In this document: positions 9,175 to 17,017 of the stretch, in pieces
How the letters are laid out: each line of letters begins with the position of its first letter
How positions within the stretch are numbered: the first letter of the stretch is position 1
NCBI GenBank assembly: GCA_029856445.1
Contig: JAHQWY010000005.1
Location: forward strand, 1-27,970
DNA from: Promethearchaeia archaeon
Lineage (GTDB): Archaea > Asgardarchaeota > Lokiarchaeia > Sigyniarchaeales > SOKP01
Length of the DNA: 27,970 bases
Reading direction: 5' to 3'
The notes under the pieces: model-generated
Databases searched by the model: none
Told to the model about the DNA's origin: nothing
Seen by the model: the letters and a program-made list of their open reading frames with translations, nothing else
Translations under genes and position numbers: made by a program

Positions 9175-10077
9175 TTGTTCGGCATATCTGAAGAAAAAAT
9201 TAATATTCTTTTACTTATACCATGCTTTAATGAAGAAGAAAACATTGAGCATATAATAGAACATCTTCGGGATGTAAAAAAAAATCTCCAGGAAAAAAAA
9301 AATTTAAATTTGGAAATCCTTATTATAAATGATGGTTCCACCGACAGGACTAAGCGTATTTTAGAAAAGAACAATAAAGATTCCTTTTTTACCATTATTA
9401 ATTTTAAAAAAAATATGGGTTATGGGTATACACTTATAAATGGTTTTAATTATGCCAAGGAAATGAAGTTTTCCTGGATTATATCGATTGATATGGATGG
9501 ACAACACGAACCAAAGTGTTTATATAAGTTTATTGACCTAATTCTTACGAACCCACAAGAAAAGATTATTTCTGGTTCAAGATATAAAAATTCAGACCTC
9601 TTCTGGCAAAATCCATGGAAAGATAGATTTCTTGTTAATACAATCATCACAGGAATTCTCAATACTATTGGATTTTCTATTACGGATGCATTCTGCGGAT
9701 TAAAGGCATATGATTGCAATGCAATAAATGATTTGGACTTAAAAATAAAGGGATATGAAATACCCATCGAAATTTGGATTAAATCAATGAAAAAAGGATA
9801 TAAAATTATTGAGATAGGAGTCCCTGTAATATATAAAGACAGAAATTCAGTTTTAAAAAATGCTAAAGATAACTTTTTATTTAAAAAGGGAGAAGAAAGA
9901 ATTGAAAAATATATACAATTAATAGAATCACTCTTGAATACTCCCTTAAAGACAAATTTTAATGTCTTTGAGTCTATTTTTTCAAATTATTTCAATAGTG
10001 TGGATGATATTAATAAATATAACTTCAAAAAAATACAAGAAGCAATTTTTACACAAATTAGAGAATTAGAAACTTAA
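9175..10077 (+). CDS. Family 2 glycosyltransferase (DPM1-like), first gene of thiol-type operon
   Basis: GT-A fold glycosyltransferase of about 300 residues. Seen: IPCFNEEENI near residues 14-23, the nucleotide-sugar motif INDGSTD (about 49-55), the DxD-type motif DMDGQH (about 102-107), and DAFCGLKAYD (about 170), equivalent to the DPTTGFRAY region of dolichyl-phosphate mannosyltransferases. There is no membrane segment, so it is cytosolic or peripheral. The only plausible start is the TTG at 9175: the in-frame stop at 9151-9153 leaves no ATG, and the ATG at 9150 is in another frame and stops after 13 codons. A purine run (GAGGGG) abuts the start. The deacetylase begins nine bases after the stop, so the genes are almost certainly co-transcribed. 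The bacillithiol enzyme BshA is GT4, so this protein is not BshA; acceptor and sugar are unknown. Confidence 0.85.
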   Translation: MFGISEEKINILLLIPCFNEEENIEHIIEHLRDVKKNLQEKKNLNLEILIINDGSTDRTKRILEKNNKDSFFTIINFKKNMGYGYTLINGFNYAKEMKFSWIISIDMDGQHEPKCLYKFIDLILTNPQEKIISGSRYKNSDLFWQNPWKDRFLVNTIITGILNTIGFSITDAFCGLKAYDCNAINDLDLKIKGYEIPIEIWIKSMKKGYKIIEIGVPVIYKDRNSVLKNAKDNFLFKKGEERIEKYIQLIESLLNTPLKTNFNVFESIFSNYFNSVDDINKYNFKKIQEAIFTQIRELET

Positions 10078-10086
10078 TAGATTAAA

Positions 10087-10782
10087 ATGACTCTTAAACT
10101 AGATGTTTTGGTGATAGGAGCCCATCCAGATGATGCGGAAATTGGATGTGGAGGAACAATTGCCCATTATAAGAAAAAAGGTAAAAAAATCGGAATTTTA
10201 GATTTATCAAACGGAGAACCAACCCCATTCGGTACTGTTGAAAAACGAATGGCTGAAGCAAAAGCAGCTTCTGAGATTTTACATCTGGATGTAAGAATTA
10301 CTTTAGATATGACAAATAGATATATTGAAAATACAATAGAGAATAGGAAAAAAGTTTCTGAAGTGATTAGAAAATATAAACCTAATATTCTTATTACCCA
10401 TCCTTCAAATGATTGGCACCCAGACCACATTGCTTGTCATCAAATTGTAAATGCCGCCAAATTTCAAGCAAAATTAACGAAAACCGAATCCGAATATCCA
10501 GAATATTCCCCCAAATACGTGTTTTATTTTGATCATTCACATATAAGGGATAAGAATCGAAAAGTTGACTTTTTAATCGATATTTCTGACTCTATTGAGG
10601 AAAAAATGAATGCCCTTAAAGTCTATAAATCACAATTTATTGATAATAAGAAGTATTTAAGGATTTTTGATTATATAAGAGAACGCGCAGGATATTTAGG
10701 ATATCAAATCGGAGTCAAGTACGCAGAGGGATTCATTAATCCAGAATATCTTTTGGTGGATTTTGAAAATTTTAAATTTTAG
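10087..10782 (+). CDS. LmbE/PIG-L family N-acetylglucosaminide deacetylase (BshB1-like)
   Basis: Zinc-dependent deacetylase of 231 residues that removes an acetyl group from N-acetylglucosamine conjugates. The metal site is intact: AHPDDAE at 12-18 (H13, D16 ligands, D15 as base) and HPDH at 111-114 (H114 ligand). The segment NGEPTPFGTVEKRMAEA, about 42-58, follows the xxGExGTxGTxExRxxEA pattern of BshB1, the malyl-glucosaminide deacetylase of bacillithiol synthesis, and length and C-terminus also fit BshB1. It lies nine bases after the glycosyltransferase and eleven bases before a BshC-like gene; that linkage is the main reason to prefer a BshB role over other LmbE functions such as GPI-type or diacetylchitobiose deacetylation. 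Confidence is high for the family and moderate for the pathway. Confidence 0.9.
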   Translation: MTLKLDVLVIGAHPDDAEIGCGGTIAHYKKKGKKIGILDLSNGEPTPFGTVEKRMAEAKAASEILHLDVRITLDMTNRYIENTIENRKKVSEVIRKYKPNILITHPSNDWHPDHIACHQIVNAAKFQAKLTKTESEYPEYSPKYVFYFDHSHIRDKNRKVDFLIDISDSIEEKMNALKVYKSQFIDNKKYLRIFDYIRERAGYLGYQIGVKYAEGFINPEYLLVDFENFKF

Positions 10783-10793
10783 GTAAGTTAGAG

Positions 10794-12500
10794 ATGTCAA
10801 ACGATAAATTCGAAGATCCATTAGAATATTACCTTTTATATGCTTTAGAGGGAAAAAGGTCTTGGATTTCCGAAGGTATGAAGGATCTTATACCTCAATC
10901 AATGAAAGATGCTATTCTGCTTGCCAAAAACAATAAAAAGGAAATAAAAAAGGATATTAACTATAATGAAATGAAATTAGCATTAGGCAAAATTTTTGAA
11001 AACACAAATAAGAAATATAATTTACTGACTGATAAAGCTAAGAGATATGTGGAAAATTTTCTTACGAGTGATGATTGTTTGAATTTAGAGGTTTCACATC
11101 AACCTAAATTTTTGGGAGGGGAAAGGTTTCTTTTTAATAAAATTGCATGTGGGGCAACTTTTGCAGATCTCGATAATTCTATAATTCCAATTTTTTACGT
11201 TGCTGATTATGATCAGGTCCATCCTGAATTAATAAAAACTAAATTTTCACAAAGTGACTCACCCAATGGTTTTTCAATTTCAATAAAACCTGAAATAGAA
11301 AAGGAATTTCTAGGGATGAGAATTAGAGATGTTCCGCTACCGTCTGTATCTTATCTCTTAGAAAAATTCCAAGAAATTAGAAGAAAATACTCAAATTCTA
11401 TAAATTCTTGTTTAGATGATAATTGGCATAAAAAACTATTAGAAGAACGGTTAGAAGAGGCAATTCGATTAATTAAAATTGCACATAACAATTCCAAAAA
11501 CTATACAGATTGGTTCATCAACATAATTGGGACAATTTCCAATATTGTCTTTGATCAAGGATATCTTTTCATTTCTGCTTCAGATTTAGAATATAAGAAG
11601 TTATTAACACCATTTTATGAGACTTTATTAGAAAATCAACAGAAATATGTTGAGATTTATAATGATTTGAGAAATCAGTTTATAGAACACAATATTCATA
11701 GTCCTCTTAGAGATATTAGAAGTGATTTTGTTCCTTTCTTTTATGAATGTGATAGTGAACAATGTCACTGTAAAAGATTGGAATTGTCTTGTCAAGATTA
11801 TACTTCTATGATCCATGTTAAATGCAATTGCAATCAATGCGGGAATTTAAAAGATTTTAGTCTCGATAAAAACAATCCTGATCTTTCTGAGCATGTACCT
11901 TTTTTTACTCCTAGAGTTGAATCACGTCAGTATTTAGTTTCAAAAACTATCCAACCAATGATACATATTGCAGGTACAGGTGAAACAAGATATTACACGA
12001 TGGGAATTCCTCTAATTAGACATTTTGATAAAGATATTTCTTTACCTATAATTTATTTTTATAATAAAGTAACAATGAATACATTTATCACGAGGAAATT
12101 AGAAAAAGATTTAATCAAATTAAATATCCCTCATTTTCTAAACAAAATAAAGGACTTGATGAAAAATTTGGGGAAATTTAATCGTATAGTCGATAAATCA
12201 GAGGATCCAGTTATGGAAAGGGCTAATTTAATAGAAATTTTAAAGAATTTTCAATTATATATGAGAGAGATTGATACTATTTTAGAAACTCAATCAATTA
12301 ATAGAACCCCAGAGGATAAAAATGTTATTTCAAGTTATTTGAGCAATATGTTCGGAAAAATATCTAAGGAGAAACATGGTCAAGAGGCAGTATTTCATTG
12401 GTTAGATTTATGTTTAAAAAATGGTTTATCTAATTTCTTTAATGATTATTATCGAATTTACAAACCATGGCTTCCTCCAGGGATAGAGATCTTTTTGTAA
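10794..12500 (+). CDS. BshC-like putative cysteine ligase with Cys-rich insert
   Basis: A 568-residue protein related to BshC, the enzyme proposed to add cysteine to glucosaminyl-malate in bacillithiol synthesis. Two blocks support this: SHQPKFLGGERFLFNK (101-116) followed by IPIFYVADYDQVHPE matches the TGQQxGLxGGPxYTxYK...PVFWxAxEDHDxxE block, and SRQYLVSKTIQPMIHIAGTGE (to 397) with RYYTMGIPL matches the QDxLLPTxAYVGGPxEIAY block. The catalytic-site style glycine loop is kept as GTGE (394-397). Between them sits an insert with seven cysteines (C319, C324, C326, C333, C344, C346, C349), which I do not recall in bacterial BshC and which looks like a zinc-binding module. The start lies eleven bases after the deacetylase stop. 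The sequence is divergent, so the amino acid and acceptor may differ from bacillithiol. Confidence 0.75.
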   Translation: MSNDKFEDPLEYYLLYALEGKRSWISEGMKDLIPQSMKDAILLAKNNKKEIKKDINYNEMKLALGKIFENTNKKYNLLTDKAKRYVENFLTSDDCLNLEVSHQPKFLGGERFLFNKIACGATFADLDNSIIPIFYVADYDQVHPELIKTKFSQSDSPNGFSISIKPEIEKEFLGMRIRDVPLPSVSYLLEKFQEIRRKYSNSINSCLDDNWHKKLLEERLEEAIRLIKIAHNNSKNYTDWFINIIGTISNIVFDQGYLFISASDLEYKKLLTPFYETLLENQQKYVEIYNDLRNQFIEHNIHSPLRDIRSDFVPFFYECDSEQCHCKRLELSCQDYTSMIHVKCNCNQCGNLKDFSLDKNNPDLSEHVPFFTPRVESRQYLVSKTIQPMIHIAGTGETRYYTMGIPLIRHFDKDISLPIIYFYNKVTMNTFITRKLEKDLIKLNIPHFLNKIKDLMKNLGKFNRIVDKSEDPVMERANLIEILKNFQLYMREIDTILETQSINRTPEDKNVISSYLSNMFGKISKEKHGQEAVFHWLDLCLKNGLSNFFNDYYRIYKPWLPPGIEIFL

Positions 12501-12508
12501 TATGTTAC

Positions 12509-13492
12509 TCATTTAAGTTTGTAGAACTTAATTGCATTTTCCCAGTAAATTTTCTTAAGAACATCGAGTGGAAGATCCAAACCATTTATCTTTGTATTAT
12601 TATTATTCTCTGGATCCGGAAACGGTAATGGAACATCTCGACAGGGACTTTCTAACATTGCTTGAAAGGTGAAATAACGAGTTCGATAATATTCCGAAAT
12701 CGGTTTGTTTCGGTCTTGCACAAGATCTGTCCCAAAAAGAATTCTATTTGAATATTTTATAAAGAACTCTCTGGCTTTTTTTGGTTGCCTACCAAGTTCT
12801 CGTGCCATCCATCTTGCTGAAGATGTATCAATATAGTAATTTGGATATAATTCAAACCATCTCGCAAGGTTTTCAAGATCTTCTGGCTGACTCCCAAAAT
12901 GGGCTTGTTGTACTTTTAAGTTAGGAAACATTGTTAAAATCTCCTCAAAATCATCTATGTGTTCTCTTTTTGTACCATATCGACTAACTGGCTGATATAC
13001 TTTCTCATACCAAAGATCTGGATCACTTACATGAATTAATAATGTTAGCCCTAGTTCTTCTATCTTAGCAAATATTGATTTGAAAAAAGGATCAGTTAAT
13101 TTGATCATTGGTGGATCTATTTTAAATTGATCTCTTACAAAATCTCTCACTCTCGGTCCGAACCAGAATTTAACAACTGGATATCCTTGGTGATAAATCT
13201 TTTCAATTGAATCTAATGTTAAACTCAGGTTTGGTTTTGCTTTAAAAAGTTCCCTACTTCTAAAATATTTAGCTAACACAAACTTATCAGGGAACCTTGC
13301 TTCTAATTCATCATAACCATTTCCCCAGACAATACCGACTGATTTCTTTATATTAAACTCTTCCCTGAACTTAATTAAATTATGAATCCCGTCGATACTC
13401 CCTAAATGAACATGGGCATCAAATTTAGGACCTTTATACTTTGCGGTTATAGCTATATCATCATTAAAATATTCAGTAATATATTTTTGCAT
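12509..13492 (-). CDS. Amidohydrolase-2 family metal-dependent hydrolase or decarboxylase
   Basis: TIM-barrel protein of the amidohydrolase-2 family (PF04909), 327 residues. Metal-site residues visible: FDAHVH (24-29, H27 and H29), IHVSD (H154), QAHFGS (H198) and FGTD (D255). A Lys follows the beta-strand at 108 (VVKFW), but amidohydrolase-2 enzymes usually use a single metal without carboxylated Lys. Family members include ACMSD-type decarboxylases and lactonases; the substrate cannot be told here. It converges with the BshC-like gene (eight bases apart) and precedes nothing on its own strand closely, since the UroD-like gene upstream ends about 100 bases before its ATG. Confidence 0.87.
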   Translation of the reverse strand: MQKYITEYFNDDIAITAKYKGPKFDAHVHLGSIDGIHNLIKFREEFNIKKSVGIVWGNGYDELEARFPDKFVLAKYFRSRELFKAKPNLSLTLDSIEKIYHQGYPVVKFWFGPRVRDFVRDQFKIDPPMIKLTDPFFKSIFAKIEELGLTLLIHVSDPDLWYEKVYQPVSRYGTKREHIDDFEEILTMFPNLKVQQAHFGSQPEDLENLARWFELYPNYYIDTSSARWMARELGRQPKKAREFFIKYSNRILFGTDLVQDRNKPISEYYRTRYFTFQAMLESPCRDVPLPFPDPENNNNTKINGLDLPLDVLKKIYWENAIKFYKLK

Positions 13493-13595
13493 TCAAAGTT
13501 CACACTGAAAATACTACAACATAGATTTTAACAACAGTTTACTCTTTAAAAAACATCTGCCATTCTATTAGTTAATACAATAATTCTTAAATTAA

Positions 13596-14576
13596 TTATT
13601 TTTTGAGATTTTTTATTGTGTTAACGGCAATTTCTATAATAAAATCACTTACGAACTGAGGAATAACACAACCGGGAGCGAGTATTAATCCTGTACTATT
13701 GAAATTTTTGTAAATTGAAGAGATCATTGATGAAACTTCTTCGGGATTAGATATATCTTTCCAAGATTCAGCGTTTAAACCTCCCAGAAGCCCACCTTTA
13801 AAGATTTTTCTTGCTTCAGAAAGATTTGGCTTTGTTTGTTGATCATGCCAATTTATAGCGTTTATAGGTAGTTTAGTTGCTAAATTGAAATCGGGATCGT
13901 CACCATGGAGATGGAGAACTAGAAAATTATTTTTTTTCACAGTCTTTTTAATTAATGACTTCATAGGTACAAATTCAAGTTCCATCCGCTCGTTTTCGGT
14001 TAATTTATTGTTGAAATGCTGTGTGGCCAAAAAAAGACCATCTGCTCCTGCATCTAATGAGGCTTTTGCGAAATCTGTCATGGCAGTGATTACTACTTTA
14101 AATTGTTCTCCAATTAGCTGAGGGTCCTCTCTATAATGCAAAATCATATTAGGATCGATTTGGGATGCTACCATAAAAGGAGAAAAGACGGTCATCATGG
14201 TTGGGATTTTTCCATTAACTTGCTGATGAATTAATTTCATTGCTATAATTTGATTTCCAAATTCACCCGTTGTTATATCAACTGTCTTAACATTCTCCCA
14301 ATCCTCTAGCCTTTTAATTGGATATTTTACACAAATTCTTGAACCTGAATCTGGATCATAACCTCCCAACTCTGCCCCAAAATCATTAGCAAAAGCACGA
14401 CCAGAGATTGAGATTTTCATTATATCAGAATCGAATTTGGTTTGAAATTCCATCTGTGCCTTTAAAAGTCCTTCGGGAGATTTATCATATTCTGGGAAAT
14501 GTTTCCAAATTGCATAGGGAACCTTCTCGGTGGGTTCTGCTTTTAATGCCTTTTTTATCAGGTCGAATTTATCCAT
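13596..14576 (-). CDS. Uroporphyrinogen decarboxylase-like protein (MtaA/CmuA-type methyltransferase group)
   Basis: A 326-residue TIM-barrel protein of the UroD/MtaA superfamily. The N-terminal arginine signature of true UroD is absent. Instead there is HLHGD at 222-226 and APGC at 300-303, equivalent to the His and Cys zinc ligands of corrinoid-linked methyltransferases (H-x-C-G and GC motifs), so methyl transfer from a methylated corrinoid or related chemistry is more likely than haem synthesis. No corrinoid protein gene is nearby in the window. I chose the ATG at 14576, whose product begins MDKFDLIKKAL like relatives and has AAGGGC just upstream; the frame stays open to an ATG at 14663, which would add 29 Asn/Lys-rich residues. 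Confidence 0.8.
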   Translation of the reverse strand: MDKFDLIKKALKAEPTEKVPYAIWKHFPEYDKSPEGLLKAQMEFQTKFDSDIMKISISGRAFANDFGAELGGYDPDSGSRICVKYPIKRLEDWENVKTVDITTGEFGNQIIAMKLIHQQVNGKIPTMMTVFSPFMVASQIDPNMILHYREDPQLIGEQFKVVITAMTDFAKASLDAGADGLFLATQHFNNKLTENERMELEFVPMKSLIKKTVKKNNFLVLHLHGDDPDFNLATKLPINAINWHDQQTKPNLSEARKIFKGGLLGGLNAESWKDISNPEEVSSMISSIYKNFNSTGLILAPGCVIPQFVSDFIIEIAVNTIKNLKK

Positions 14577-14758
14577 TACTTTGCCCTTAGTTCTATTATT
14601 CTTAAAGTTAAGGATTATATTATTGTAAATGATCTCATTAGAGTCTTTAAAAAACTTTTCCATTTAAAATTTCTACTAGAATATTAAAAAAGAAGAAAGA
14701 TTAAAAACTATAATATGACCTTAGAAATGATAATTAATTGCTTTTAGTTGAGAAAACC

Positions 14759-15271
14759 ATGAATGAATCGTTTAAAATAATATTAAATGCAATTCGCGAG
14801 CAATATGGCGCTGCAATCGCTATGTTGGAGCAAAACTTAAAAAGTTGCCCAAAAGAAGTATGGGATGAAAGAACCAATGGACCACCCTTTTGGCATGTAG
14901 CTTATCACGTAATGTGGTTCTTGGATTGGTATCTTTCGGAATCAAAAGAAGCTCGTGTAAGTTTCAAATCAAAGTTCGGTGATGCTTCATCACATCTTGA
15001 GCAATTAAATAAAAAACCAGAAATAGCTTTAACAAGCGACCAATTATTAGCATATCTAAAAGAGATTAAAGAAAAAGCTAAATATCGATTTGAGCATCTA
15101 ACTTCAGATGAATTAATACAGCACTCTGTATTTGAATGGCACGGAAATAGCGTTTTAAGTTCCTTACTCTATAACCTTCGTCACTTAATGCTCCATACAG
15201 GAGCTCTTAATTTAAGGCTTCGTAGAAAAGGTGTAAAATTGGATAACTGGGTTTCTCATCAACGAATTTAA
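14759..15271 (+). CDS. DinB-like four-helix metal-binding protein
   Basis: A 170-residue DinB/YfiT-type helical bundle. The likely metal-binding histidines are H50 (WHVAYH), H142 and H146 (RHLMLHTG), which is the usual three-His pattern, with the second helix motif FEWHGN before the last pair. DinB-fold proteins include thiol-S-transferases (mycothiol and bacillithiol dependent, such as BstA) as well as proteins of unknown function, so the presence of one a few genes from a BshB/BshC pair is suggestive, though the genes are not in one operon. I take the ATG at 14759; an in-frame TTG at 14738 adds seven residues. The SDR gene follows after 45 bases on the same strand. Confidence 0.82.
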   Translation: MNESFKIILNAIREQYGAAIAMLEQNLKSCPKEVWDERTNGPPFWHVAYHVMWFLDWYLSESKEARVSFKSKFGDASSHLEQLNKKPEIALTSDQLLAYLKEIKEKAKYRFEHLTSDELIQHSVFEWHGNSVLSSLLYNLRHLMLHTGALNLRLRRKGVKLDNWVSHQRI

Positions 15272-15316
15272 TACTTCTTATTTATTCCAATCATTAAAAT
15301 GAGGTAAAAATGGAAA

Positions 15317-16078
15317 GTGAATCCTAAAAATATTTTGATCACAGGCTCAGGTTCTGGGCTTGGTAGAGCAATGGCAATACGATTAGCAGAAGAAGGATAT
15401 AACATAATTTTAAACGGGAGAACTGAAAGCAAATTGATCGAAACTGAAAAAATGTTAAAAAAATTTCATATTGACGTTTTAATAAAAACTGGAGATGTAT
15501 CTGATTCTAATTTTGTCTCATCTATGATTTCAGAAATTGTAACTGAAAAAAAAGAGCTCCATGCAGTTATCAATAATGCTGGAATTGGTGGAAAGGGTAC
15601 TTCGATTCTTGACATTTCTGAAGAGGATATGCAAAAATTAATGGATATTAATTTTAAAGGAGCTTGGTTAGTATCAAAATACGCTGGGAAAGTTATGATA
15701 ACCCAGAGAAATTTAAAGCCTCTAAGAGGAAAAATTATTAATGTTTCTTCTATTGCTGGTTTAGATCCAATGCCTGGTATTGGAATTTATAGTTGTAGCA
15801 AAGCAGCACTCATAATGTTAACAAAAGTTTTGGCTAAAGAATTAGCACCTAGTATAACGGTGAACGCAATTTGCCCAGGTTATCATGTCACACCAATATA
15901 CAATAACGATCCAACATTAATTCAGAATTTTTGGAATGCGATTAACATGAAACCTCTTTTACGGCGAGTGGGAACGGCTGAAGATGTTAATGGAATAATT
16001 TCTTTCTTGGTATCAGATGATTCAAACTATATGACTGGCCAAATTATAAGTATATGTGGTGGAGTTGTTCTTCATTAA
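15317..16078 (+). CDS. Short-chain dehydrogenase/reductase (FabG-like SDR)
   Basis: Classical SDR oxidoreductase of 253 residues. Visible: cofactor loop TGSGSGLG (9-16), NGR at 33-35 hinting at NADP preference, NNAG (86-89), and the catalytic set N112, S145, Y158 and K162 (YSCSK). The C-terminal IICPGYH...GQIISICGG region fits the FabG-like group. The substrate is unknown. The start is a GTG at 15317: the frame is closed by a TAA at 15305-15307. An ATG at 15310 in another frame overlaps the start and opens a five-codon ORF, which is either chance or the trace of a sequencing error. It lies 45 bases after the DinB-like gene, so the two are probably one transcript. Confidence 0.9.
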   Translation: MNPKNILITGSGSGLGRAMAIRLAEEGYNIILNGRTESKLIETEKMLKKFHIDVLIKTGDVSDSNFVSSMISEIVTEKKELHAVINNAGIGGKGTSILDISEEDMQKLMDINFKGAWLVSKYAGKVMITQRNLKPLRGKIINVSSIAGLDPMPGIGIYSCSKAALIMLTKVLAKELAPSITVNAICPGYHVTPIYNNDPTLIQNFWNAINMKPLLRRVGTAEDVNGIISFLVSDDSNYMTGQIISICGGVVLH

Positions 16079-16142
16079 ACCAATTTCAAATTACCTATTT
16101 TTAATTTTAAAATTAAATTGAAACTTAGATTTAGAAAAATTT

Positions 16143-16155
16143 AAAAAAAAAAAAA
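16143..16155 (-). terminator. Poly-T terminator of the histone gene
   Basis: Thirteen consecutive A on the + strand give a T13 tract on the transcribed strand, about 40 bases after the histone stop. A small hairpin (TCTAG-GTTAT-CTAGA, 16184-16198) overlaps the stop codon. Archaeal termination needs only the T tract. Confidence 0.65.
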
Positions 16156-16193
16156 GGAAATAATAAATAAAGCTTCTCGTCCCTCTAGGTTAT

Positions 16194-16403
16194 CTAGAAG
16201 TATTTAATTGCTAAAAGGATGTCGTCCCGAGTCACTTTCTTTCTTTTGGCATGCTTTGTTAAGGTTAATGCGGTTTTTGTGATTTTTTCAGCTGATTGAC
16301 CCATCCAATCAACTAATTCATCTACGGCATCGCGTGCAACGATAATGGCCCCATTGTGTTTCATTAATCTTCGAATAGGACTCCAACTAATATATTCTGA
16401 CAT
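16194..16403 (-). CDS. Archaeal histone
   Basis: A tail-less HMf-type histone fold protein of 69 residues from the ATG at 16403. The order is helix 1 (SPIRRLMK), loop, the long helix 2 (about 18-46: ISxDAVDELxDWMxxxAEKI pattern), and helix 3 after KRKKVTRDDILLAIK, with the conserved loop-2 Arg-Asp pair (TRDD). It binds and wraps DNA as dimers and larger multimers. A GTG at 16418 is in frame but lies inside the excellent Shine-Dalgarno GGAGGA (16411-16416) that serves the ATG at 16403, so the shorter start is right. There is a strong TATA box upstream and a T13 terminator downstream, so it is a single-gene unit. Confidence 0.95.
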   Translation of the reverse strand: MSEYISWSPIRRLMKHNGAIIVARDAVDELVDWMGQSAEKITKTALTLTKHAKRKKVTRDDILLAIKYF

Positions 16404-16494
16404 TTTAAATTCCTCCACTTTTTTATAATTTAATGATAAATTTTATTGATTTTTGTTATTATTACAGAGTTTATTATATAGATATTAATCTTTC

Positions 16495-16512
16495 AGATAT
16501 TTAAAGATTTTG
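16495..16512 (-). promoter_or_regulatory. Promoter of the histone gene (BRE/TATA)
   Basis: Read on the minus strand: CAAAATC followed by TTTAAATAT, an A-rich BRE plus canonical archaeal TATA box. It is about 95 bases before the ATG at 16403, predicting an untranslated leader near 65-70 bases. The same TTTAAATA core recurs before other genes in the window. Confidence 0.6.
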
Positions 16513-16529
16513 ATACATACTTGATTTAA

Positions 16530-16905
16530 TTAAGAAAAAAATACAAAAAGTTTAACGACAAAAATCGGAATTATGAAGATGATCAATCTCTTGCAAGTTT
16601 GGAATTTTTTATGGAAATGTCATATTCGTTGAAATTTGGAATACTTATAGCTCTTTTCAGATTTACTTTCTTATATTTGGATGAAAGTGAAGAAATATTT
16701 AAAGAAATAAGAAATTCGATCAATTATGGAGATGCTAGATCTAGGATTTTTACTATATGTAAAAGATAGTAAAACGGAAGAAAGTAGCAATCAAAACATC
16801 AAATGAGTAGAAATTAAGATAGAAAGAGACTATCAAGTTAAAAAAATGCAAGATTTCTTAGATTTACTCTCATTTAAACGAAAAAAGTCAATTAAAAATG
16901 CATAA
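16530..16905 (+). pseudogene. Possible decayed gene in the longest intergenic gap
   Basis: The 600-base gap 16419-17017 has no intact gene. From 16530 to 16769 one frame is open (an ATG at 16611 would give 52 residues, including LDESEEIFKEIRNSI and ending ICKR). A second frame continues from an ATG at 16726 (MEMLDLGFLLYVKDSKTEE...), is cut by a TGA at 16804-16806, then runs on without stop to a TAA at 16903-16905 (VEIKIERDY...KKMQDFLDLLSF). The residue make-up is protein-like, and one frameshift plus one stop would join the pieces. AT-rich DNA can give such stretches by chance, so this is tentative; no family was recognised. Confidence 0.25.
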
Positions 16906-16917
16906 AATCTAGGTATA

Positions 16918-16934
16918 ATACAATTTTATTGTAT
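16918..16934. repeat. Short palindrome ATACAAT-TTT-ATTGTAT
   Basis: Perfect 7-base inverted repeat with a 3-base spacer, about 25 bases upstream of the TATA box of the secreted-protein gene. It could be an operator or activator site; no factor is known. Confidence 0.4.
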
Positions 16935-16952
16935 ATTTTGCACTTAATCAGC

Positions 16953-16967
16953 AGAAATGTTTAAATA
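16953..16967 (+). promoter_or_regulatory. Promoter of the secreted-protein gene (BRE/TATA)
   Basis: AGAAATG followed by TTTAAATA (16960-16967) matches the archaeal BRE/TATA pattern closely. A start near 16990 would leave a leader of about 28 bases before the ATG at 17018. Confidence 0.6.
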
Positions 16968-17017
16968 ATCTTTCATAGCAATATTATATAATATGAATAA
17001 ATCTTGCATCCAAAAAT

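Noticed and set aside
10087..12500. The idea that the operon makes genuine bacillithiol
   Set aside because: No BshA (GT4) is present in the window and the ligase is too divergent to assign the same substrate, so I state only a bacillithiol-type pathway.
16184..16198. Small hairpin at the end of the histone gene as an attenuator or RNA element
   Set aside because: Five base pairs overlapping a stop codon is too weak to claim; the nearby T13 tract alone explains termination.
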